Made by a program: the position numbers and the translations under genes | Notes under the pieces: model-generated | Told to the model about the DNA's origin: nothing | Seen by the model: the letters and a program-made list of their open reading frames with translations, nothing else | Database searches by the model: none | In this document: positions 57,891-64,000 of the stretch, piece by piece | How the letters are laid out: each line of letters begins with the position of its first letter | Position numbering within the stretch: the first letter of the stretch is position 1 | DNA from: Candidatus Rhodoferax randersensis | GTDB lineage: Bacteria; Pseudomonadota; Gammaproteobacteria; Burkholderiales; Burkholderiaceae_C | DNA length: 64,000 nt | Assembly: GCA_016718155.1 (NCBI GenBank) | Contig: JADKEH010000012.1 | Coordinates: 1-64,000, forward strand | Reading direction: 5' to 3'

Positions 57891-58873
57891 CAGCAGATCT
57901 TTTGCGAGTCGAGCAGTTGACGCGCAGCTACCCGCTACCGCGCGAGGCCCTGTGGCGCAAGCCACGCCTGTTGCACGCCCTGCAGGGGGTGAGCCTGTCG
58001 CTGAGCCAGGGCCAAAGTCTGGGGATAGTGGGCGAATCCGGTTCTGGCAAATCCACCCTGGCGCGCCTGGTGATGGCATTGGAGGCACCGTCCTCAGGTT
58101 CGGTGCATGTGCTCGGACAGGACCTGGGCGCCTTGCCCGCAGCGCAACTGCGCCAGGCACGGCGGGATTTCCAGATGGTGTTTCAGGACCCCTACGGCTC
58201 ACTCGATCCGCGTCAAACCGTGGCCCGGATCGTGAGCGAGCCATTGGCCGCATTGGCACGTGTCAGCGCGGCCGAACAACGCGAGCAAGTGGCGCAGGTG
58301 CTGGCCGCCGTCGGGCTGCGCCACGATGACCTGGACAAATACCCGCACGAGTTCTCGGGTGGCCAGCGACAACGCATCGCCATCGCCCGTGCCTTGATCA
58401 CCCGCCCGCGCCTGATCGTGGCGGATGAACCGGTGAGCGCATTGGACGTCTCCGTGCAGGCCCAAGTACTCAACCTGATGCAGGACTTGCAGGACCAGTT
58501 CGGCATCAGCTACCTATTGATCAGCCACGACCTGGCTGTGGTGGATCACCTGTGTGACGAGGTGGCGGTCATCTTCCAGGGTCGCATCGTCGAACAGGCG
58601 GGGGCGGCGACGCTGTTCCAGGGCGCAGCGCATCCCTACACCCGGGCTTTGATCGACGCCATCCCGCGCCTTGAACGACCGATCACCCCACGTGGGCGGC
58701 CGCCCAGCTTGGCGCCTGCGCCCACCGTACAAACCGCGGCAGGATGCCCGTATGCGCCACGTTGCCAGCACGCCAACGGCCAGTGCCACAGCGTCCGACC
58801 CGAATTGCTGCCCGTCGGGGACGGCCACCTCGTCGCCTGTCACCTGCCGTTTGCCGGCTCTGTCCGCCCGTAG
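57887..58873 (+). CDS. Peptide-type ABC transporter ATP-binding protein (DppF-like)
   Basis: A 328-residue ATPase: Walker A GESGSGKSTL, Q-loop MVFQDPYGSLDPRQTV, signature FSGGQRQRIAIARAL, Walker B LIVADEPVSALD, H-loop LLISHDLAVV and the C-terminal CPYAPRCQHANGQC segment. It starts at GTG overlapping the previous stop. Last gene of this transporter; the sensor gene follows after 157 nt and is probably separate. Confidence 0.9.
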   Translation: MTADLLRVEQLTRSYPLPREALWRKPRLLHALQGVSLSLSQGQSLGIVGESGSGKSTLARLVMALEAPSSGSVHVLGQDLGALPAAQLRQARRDFQMVFQDPYGSLDPRQTVARIVSEPLAALARVSAAEQREQVAQVLAAVGLRHDDLDKYPHEFSGGQRQRIAIARALITRPRLIVADEPVSALDVSVQAQVLNLMQDLQDQFGISYLLISHDLAVVDHLCDEVAVIFQGRIVEQAGAATLFQGAAHPYTRALIDAIPRLERPITPRGRPPSLAPAPTVQTAAGCPYAPRCQHANGQCHSVRPELLPVGDGHLVACHLPFAGSVRP

Positions 58874-59030
58874 GCCCGGAGTCGCTGACCGGCCCCACGC
58901 CGGAACAACCGGCCGTTGCGAAATGAATCGCAAACCGGTCGCATCGCGGCAAATGCAAATTGGGACTATCATTTCCCACAACTAACAAGCCCTGCCCAAG
59001 CAGCGGTGGCGAAGGAGGACGGTCGTTCAC

Positions 59031-62000
59031 ATGTCACTGCCCGGTTTCTACCAGCGATCACTTCAGACCCGTGTGACACTGTTCACATTGGCCATCTTTC
59101 TGGCGAGCATCTGGTCGTTGTCGTTCTACGGCAGCCAGATCCTGCGCGACGACATGCGGCGCCTACTCGGCGAGCAGCAGTTCTCTACCGTCGACATGAT
59201 GGCCGCCAACATCACCCGTGACATCAACGACCGCCTCGCCGCTCTGGATTTGACGGCTCGCACAATCAGCGCCGACCGGCTGCGACGCGCCAACGACATG
59301 CAAAGCTTCCTGGAGGACCACCCGATCCTGCGCCAACTGTTCAACGCAGGAATCATCGTCCACCAGCTCGACGGCACCGTCGTGGCTGACTCGGCACCAG
59401 CGGCGGGACGGATCGTTCAAAACCACAGCGACGCAAAGGCCGTCACCGCTGCCTTGCGCCACGGCCAAGCCGGCATCAGCCGGCCCGTCCTCACGCACGA
59501 TGCCGGCGCGCCCATGTTCGGCATGACGGTACCGATCCGTGACGCGCAGGACATCGTGATTGGCGCCATGACTGGCATGACCAGTTTGGGGCAGCCAAAC
59601 TTTCTGGACAACCTGACCAGCCGGCGCTATGGCAAGACCGGCGGCTACCTGTTGGTGGCAGCCGCGGATCGGCTGGTTGTAACGGCTTCCGACAAGAGTC
59701 GGGTCATGGAATCGCTGCCGGGACCGGGCGTCAGTGCGGAACTGGACCGTTTCCTCGCCGGCTATCAGGGCTCCGGCATCTTTGTTAACCCGACCGGAAC
59801 CGAGGTACTGGCCTCGGCCCGAAGCGTCGGGGCCACCAATTGGTATGTAGCTGCCGTTTTGCCGACCGCCGAGGCTTTCGCCCCAATTCAGGAGTTGCAG
59901 CGCCGCCTGCTGCTGGCGTCGCTGCTTTTGACGGTGCTCGCCGGTGGCCTGACGCACTGGATGCTGAAGCGGCAACTCACACCGATGAGGGCGGCTGCAG
60001 CCGCTTTGGACAAATTGTTGGTCGCCAAGGCCGCACCAGTCGCGTTGCCTGTTGGCGGGCATGATGAGATCGGCAAGCTGATCGGTGGTTTCAATCACCT
60101 CCTTGAAGGCCTCGCCGAGCGCGAAACCTTGCTTCAGCAAGTGCTGGACACGTCCAGCGTCGCGATATTTGTCGTGGACAGAACCGGTCGCATCACGCAG
60201 GCCAACCAACGCATGGCGGAGATGTTTGGCCGCTCGCTCGCTGAACTGACTGGAGCCGAGTACGTCAGCCTGGTCCACCCGGACGAGCGCGAAGCCGGTC
60301 GCCAGAGAATGCTGGCACTGTTGGCCAGTGCCGTACCGTCCGTGGATCTGGATCGCCTGTACTGGCGCGCCGACCACACCAGCTTCTGGGGCCACCTGAC
60401 CGGCAAGCGATGCTTCTCGGCGAAGGGAGAGGAATTGGGCCTGGTCGGTGTGATTGCTGACGTCTCGGCTCGCGTCGAGGCAGAGCGATTCGAGCAGTTT
60501 CGCAGCCACGCGCTCGAACTGATGGCCACCGGTGCCGCGCTGCCCAGCATCCTGGACGCGATTGTCCGCGGTGTGGAGCAACTCAATCCTGCCATGCTCT
60601 GCAGCGTGGCCTTGCTCGATGCGCAGGGCCGGCACCTGGTCTTGGGGGCCGCGCCAAGCCTGCCTGACGCGTTCAACACCAGCATCGATGGCGAGGCGAT
60701 CGGAATCGGCGTCGGTTCCTGCGGGACGGCGGCCGCCACCGGCGAACGCGTGATCGTCGAGGACATCAGCACGCACCCGTATTGGGCCGCCTACCGGGAG
60801 CTGGCCAGCAGCGCCGGCTTAGCCGCCTGCTGGTCGCAGCCAGTGAACGCATCCAATGGGCAGATACTGGGCACCTTTGCCATCTACCACCGCTGCATCA
60901 ATGCGCCGAACACGGCCGACCTCGCCATCATCGAACAGGCGGCGCGCCTGGCCAGCATTGCAATTGAAAAGAACCATGCCTCCGAGACCTTGCGGGCCAG
61001 CGAGGCGCGCTTTCGCTCGCTGATGGAAGACATCCCCAGCGTGTCGGTGCAAGGCTATGCGTCGGACGGCACGGTCGTGTTCTGGAACCACGCCTCGGAA
61101 CGCCTGTACGGCTACAGCGCCGCGGAGGCTCTAGGCGGCAATCTACTGGACCTGATCATCCCGCCGACCATGCGCGACAACGTACGAGCTGCGGTTCAAC
61201 AAAGCTTCGAGTCTGGCCAGGCAATCCCAGCCGGAGAACTGCTGCTGCAGACCAAGGACGGCTCGACCGTGCCGGTTTTTTCCAGCCACGCTCTGGTGCA
61301 GCGCTACGGCCGCCCGCCAGAGATGTTCTGCCTCGACATTGATTTGTCAGAGCGCAAGCGCGCCGAAGCCGCGCTGCACGCCAGCGAAGCACGCATCCGG
61401 AGCATTTTCGAAGGGACCGCCGATGCCATGTTCGTCAGCGATCAGCAGGGCAACTACCAGTACGTGAACCAGGCCGCCAGCACACTGCTCGGCTACCCGC
61501 GCGAGCGACTGCTCAGCATGCACCTGAGCGACGTCACGCCGCCTGAGGACCTACCCGAAATACTGGCCGGGTTCGAGCTACTGAAGTCCAACGGCGTGCT
61601 GCGCGCCGAGTTCCGGCTGGTCCGCGCCGACGGCAGCACGGTACCGGTTGACTTTCACGCCACGGCGCTGCCAGACGGCACCTTGCTCGGATCGTGCCGC
61701 GATATCACCGAACGCAAGCGGGCCGAGGAACGACTGCAACTCGCGGCCAATGTCTTCGCCCACGCCCGCGAGGCGATCCTGATCACCGCCGCCGATGGCC
61801 GCGTCATCGATGTCAACGACGCCTTCACGCGCATCACTGGCTACAGCCATGACGAAGTGGTGGGCCAGAATCCGCATTTCCTCAACTCCGGCGTGCACGG
61901 CAAGGACCATGTGACCCTTTGGCGCGACCTGGTCGACAAGGGCTACTGGTACGGCGAGGTCTGGAATCGGCGCAAGAACGGCGAGGTCTACGCCGAAATG

Positions 62001-62669
62001 CAAACCATCAGCGCTGTACGCGACGCGCAGGGCAAGGTTCAGCAATACGTGGCGCTGTTCTCGGACATCACCGCCCAGAAGGCGCATCAGCAGCAGCTCG
62101 AGCACATCGCGCATTTCGATGCCTTGACCAGCCTGCCCAATCGCGTCCTGCTGGCCGATCGCATGCACCAGGCGATGTCGCAGGCGACGCGGCGCGGCTT
62201 GACCCTGGCGGTAGCGTTTCTCGACCTCGATGGCTTCAAGGCCATCAACGACAAGCACGGGCACGAGACGGGTGACCAATTGCTGCTGGCAATGGCCAAC
62301 CGCATGAAGCAATCGCTGCGCGATGGTGACACGCTGGCGCGCATTGGTGGCGACGAATTTGTCGCCGTGCTCACTGACCTGAACGACGCCGCTGCCAGCG
62401 AGCCCATGCTTACCCGGTTGCTCAGCGCGGCGGCTCAGCCCACGCATGTGGGCGACCTGACCTTGCAAGTTTCGGCCAGCCTGGGCGTGACCTTCTTCCC
62501 GCAGACCGAAGATATCGACGCGGACACCCTGTTGCGCCAGGCCGACCAAGCCATGTACCAGGCCAAGCTTGGTGGCAAGAACCGCTTCCACATCTTCGAC
62601 GCTGAACAGGACCGCAGCGTACGCGGTCACCACGAAAGTCTGGAGCACATCCGTCGCGCCCTTGATTAG
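59031..62669 (+). CDS. Multi-PAS sensor diguanylate cyclase, truncated by an in-frame amber codon
   Basis: The 1212-residue protein has an N-terminal membrane helix, a periplasmic double-Cache sensor (about 35-285), a second helix (about 290-310), and HAMP. A PAS domain (about 365-480), a GAF domain (about 490-650), three more PAS domains (about 655-1030) and a GGDEF domain follow. The active site GGDEFVAVL is intact, with DLDGFKAINDKHGHETGD before it, so it can make c-di-GMP. Translation stops at TAG 62667-62669, after IRRALD. The next codons, in the same frame, read HEFVLYYQPKVNMRTGQ, the start of an EAL domain. The original gene thus encoded GGDEF-EAL-CZB, about 1581 residues. Confidence 0.9.
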   Translation: MSLPGFYQRSLQTRVTLFTLAIFLASIWSLSFYGSQILRDDMRRLLGEQQFSTVDMMAANITRDINDRLAALDLTARTISADRLRRANDMQSFLEDHPILRQLFNAGIIVHQLDGTVVADSAPAAGRIVQNHSDAKAVTAALRHGQAGISRPVLTHDAGAPMFGMTVPIRDAQDIVIGAMTGMTSLGQPNFLDNLTSRRYGKTGGYLLVAAADRLVVTASDKSRVMESLPGPGVSAELDRFLAGYQGSGIFVNPTGTEVLASARSVGATNWYVAAVLPTAEAFAPIQELQRRLLLASLLLTVLAGGLTHWMLKRQLTPMRAAAAALDKLLVAKAAPVALPVGGHDEIGKLIGGFNHLLEGLAERETLLQQVLDTSSVAIFVVDRTGRITQANQRMAEMFGRSLAELTGAEYVSLVHPDEREAGRQRMLALLASAVPSVDLDRLYWRADHTSFWGHLTGKRCFSAKGEELGLVGVIADVSARVEAERFEQFRSHALELMATGAALPSILDAIVRGVEQLNPAMLCSVALLDAQGRHLVLGAAPSLPDAFNTSIDGEAIGIGVGSCGTAAATGERVIVEDISTHPYWAAYRELASSAGLAACWSQPVNASNGQILGTFAIYHRCINAPNTADLAIIEQAARLASIAIEKNHASETLRASEARFRSLMEDIPSVSVQGYASDGTVVFWNHASERLYGYSAAEALGGNLLDLIIPPTMRDNVRAAVQQSFESGQAIPAGELLLQTKDGSTVPVFSSHALVQRYGRPPEMFCLDIDLSERKRAEAALHASEARIRSIFEGTADAMFVSDQQGNYQYVNQAASTLLGYPRERLLSMHLSDVTPPEDLPEILAGFELLKSNGVLRAEFRLVRADGSTVPVDFHATALPDGTLLGSCRDITERKRAEERLQLAANVFAHAREAILITAADGRVIDVNDAFTRITGYSHDEVVGQNPHFLNSGVHGKDHVTLWRDLVDKGYWYGEVWNRRKNGEVYAEMQTISAVRDAQGKVQQYVALFSDITAQKAHQQQLEHIAHFDALTSLPNRVLLADRMHQAMSQATRRGLTLAVAFLDLDGFKAINDKHGHETGDQLLLAMANRMKQSLRDGDTLARIGGDEFVAVLTDLNDAAASEPMLTRLLSAAAQPTHVGDLTLQVSASLGVTFFPQTEDIDADTLLRQADQAMYQAKLGGKNRFHIFDAEQDRSVRGHHESLEHIRRALD

Positions 62670-62678
62670 CATGAATTC

Positions 62679-63776
62679 GTGCTGTACTACCAACCCAAGG
62701 TGAACATGCGCACCGGCCAGGTAATCGGCGCCGAGGCGCTGATCCGCTGGCAACATCCCGAGCAGGGCTTGCTACCGCCGTCGGTGTTCCTGCCGGTCGT
62801 AGAAGACCATCCACTGGCGGTTGACATCGGCGAATGGGTGATCAGCACCGCGCTGGCGCAGATGCAGTCCTGGCAGGACGCCGGACTCACCATCTCGGTC
62901 AGCGTCAATGTCGGGGCGCGCCAGTTGCAGCAGGAGAACTTTGTTGATCGCCTGCGTGCCCTGCTGGCAGTCCATCCGGCCATCGCGTCGTCCCGCCTGG
63001 AACTCGAAGTTTTGGAGACCAGCGCGCTCGAAGACATCGCCGGCGTGTCCCGGGTGATCGAAACCTGTGCGGCCATGGGTGTGCGCTTTGCCCTAGACGA
63101 CTTTGGCACGGGCTATTCCTCGCTGACCTACCTCAAGCGTCTGCCTGCGAGCTTGCTCAAGATCGACCAGAGTTTTGTGCGCGACATGCTCGACGATCCG
63201 GACGACCTGGCCATCCTCGAAGGCGTAATCGGGTTGGCCAGTGCGTTCCGTCGCGAGGTGATCGCGGAGGGTGTGGAGACCATCGAGCACGGCGAAATGC
63301 TGCTGCAACTGGGGTGCGAACTGGCGCAGGGCTATGGCATCGCGCGCCCGATGCCGGCGCACGCCGTGCCGCGCTGGGTGCAAACCTGGCAACCCGAGCC
63401 CAGCTGGCGTGATGTGCCGCTGGTTAGCCGCGATGATCTGCCACTGCTGTTTGCCAGCGTGGAGCATCGCGCCTGGGTCAAGGCGATGGAGAAATACCTG
63501 CGCAACGAACGCGAAACGCCGCCGCAACTCGACCACCAGCAATGCCATTTCGGAAGCTGGATACGCGACCAGGGACTGAGCAGTCACGGCACACACCCCT
63601 CCTTCGACGCCATTGATGGCCTGCATCGGGCAGCTCATGGCCTGGCCACCGAACTGTGTGCCCTCAAGGCACTGCACCAGGACGATCTGGCTCTGCATCG
63701 ACTGGACGAGTTGCAGGCACTCGGCGACGACTTGCTCAAGCGGGTGAAGGAACTGGAGCTGCCTCGCACCCCTTGA
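62679..63776 (+). pseudogene. EAL phosphodiesterase plus zinc-binding CZB domain, cut off from its GGDEF partner
   Basis: Same frame as the upstream cyclase, after one stop codon. It holds the EAL domain (AEALIRWQHPEQG, catalytic DDFGTGYSSLTYLKR, KIDQSFVRD and IAEGVETIEHG all intact) and, after residue 245, a CZB-type domain. The CZB pattern is His in EHRAWVKAMEKYL, Cys in HQQCHFGSWIRDQG, and two His in HRAAHGL. GTG 62679 has no ribosome-binding site at the right distance, so expression needs re-initiation or readthrough of TAG. CZB domains bind zinc in chemoreceptors and in diguanylate cyclase DgcZ. Confidence 0.8.
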
Positions 63777-63914
63777 CAAGTTTGAGGCGGCGCTGACGCT
63801 CGCGATGGCCATGACTTGAGGTGCCGGTTGAACCGTCGATTGCGGTAGTGGTATGGTTCAAGCTTGGGCACGGCGGTGCTCGCTGCGTCCACCTTTTTGT
63901 CTGGAGACCTCACC

Positions 63915-64000
63915 ATGATCCAACGTCGCACCCTTCTCACTTCAACCGCCTGCGCCGCAGCGACCGCATCGCTGCCCCTGGGCGCGACGGCACAAGCCAA
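63915..64000 (+). CDS. Start of a secreted protein, cut by the window end
   Basis: The 28 visible residues are a signal peptide: MIQRRTLLTSTACAAATASL followed by PLGATAQA. The RR pair could mean Tat export. TCTGGAGAC-type Shine-Dalgarno lies upstream. Such signals are common in substrate-binding proteins of Burkholderiales, but the rest of the gene is outside the window. Confidence 0.65.
   Translation, partial: MIQRRTLLTSTACAAATASLPLGATAQA

Overview
The window looks like a chromosomal segment of a GC-rich betaproteobacterium, most probably Burkholderiales and near the Comamonadaceae. This is inferred from gene content and order: alaA, hom, thrC, moeA and moaD in series; hrcA, nadK, recN and rapZ; mutY, a dynamin-like GTPase, mutM, a TPR protein, lolB, ispE, tRNA-Gln, prs, rplY and pth; a PIN-PhoH ATPase; a PEP-CTERM secreted protease; and a SWIB protein with a lysine/alanine tail. 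No plasmid, phage, CRISPR array or complete insertion sequence is visible.

Layout. 0.2-0.6 kb: SWIB protein. 0.75-1.8 kb: decayed APH-type kinase. 2-7.7 kb: dipeptide importer dppBCDFA, with repeats inside and after it. 8-16.6 kb: hydrolase, TPP enzyme (frameshifted), chemoreceptor (frameshifted), two MFS transporters, thioesterase, small proteins. 17-34 kb: genes that appear to derive from a biosynthetic and chaperone row (alaA-hom-thrC-moeA-moaD-moaE-clpB), now interrupted by a FecR/adenylate cyclase pair, a DapA paralogue and a FimV-like gene. 34-41 kb: Mth938-like protein, peroxiredoxin, PIN-PhoH, dnaB, secreted trypsin-like protease, tRNA(CAT), hrcA. 41.7-54.8 kb: housekeeping genes. 55-58.9 kb: a second dipeptide-type ABC transporter without its own binding protein. 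59-63.8 kb: a large multi-PAS diguanylate cyclase/phosphodiesterase split by an in-frame amber codon. The window ends inside a secreted protein.

The most interesting material is between and inside genes. (1) A family of about 48-60 nt nested palindromes occurs in two subfamilies whose outer stems differ by a compensating base pair (GGTCAGA/TCTGACC versus GGACAGA/TCTGTCC) and share the end CCCGCAAG. Copies are often tandem and lie at several points where the expected gene row is interrupted. (2) A second family built on CGTCATTGCGAG includes a 271-bp MITE-like element with 53-bp inverted ends. (3) A third palindromic repeat sits in frame inside thrC and adds about 32 residues.

Several genes carry frame or stop lesions: the APH gene (three shifts), the TPP enzyme, the chemoreceptor, recN, a GGDEF-EAL gene (one stop), and nadK, which has lost about a third of its length. 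Because nadK and recN are housekeeping genes, assembly or base-calling errors are as likely as true decay. This needs reads to settle.
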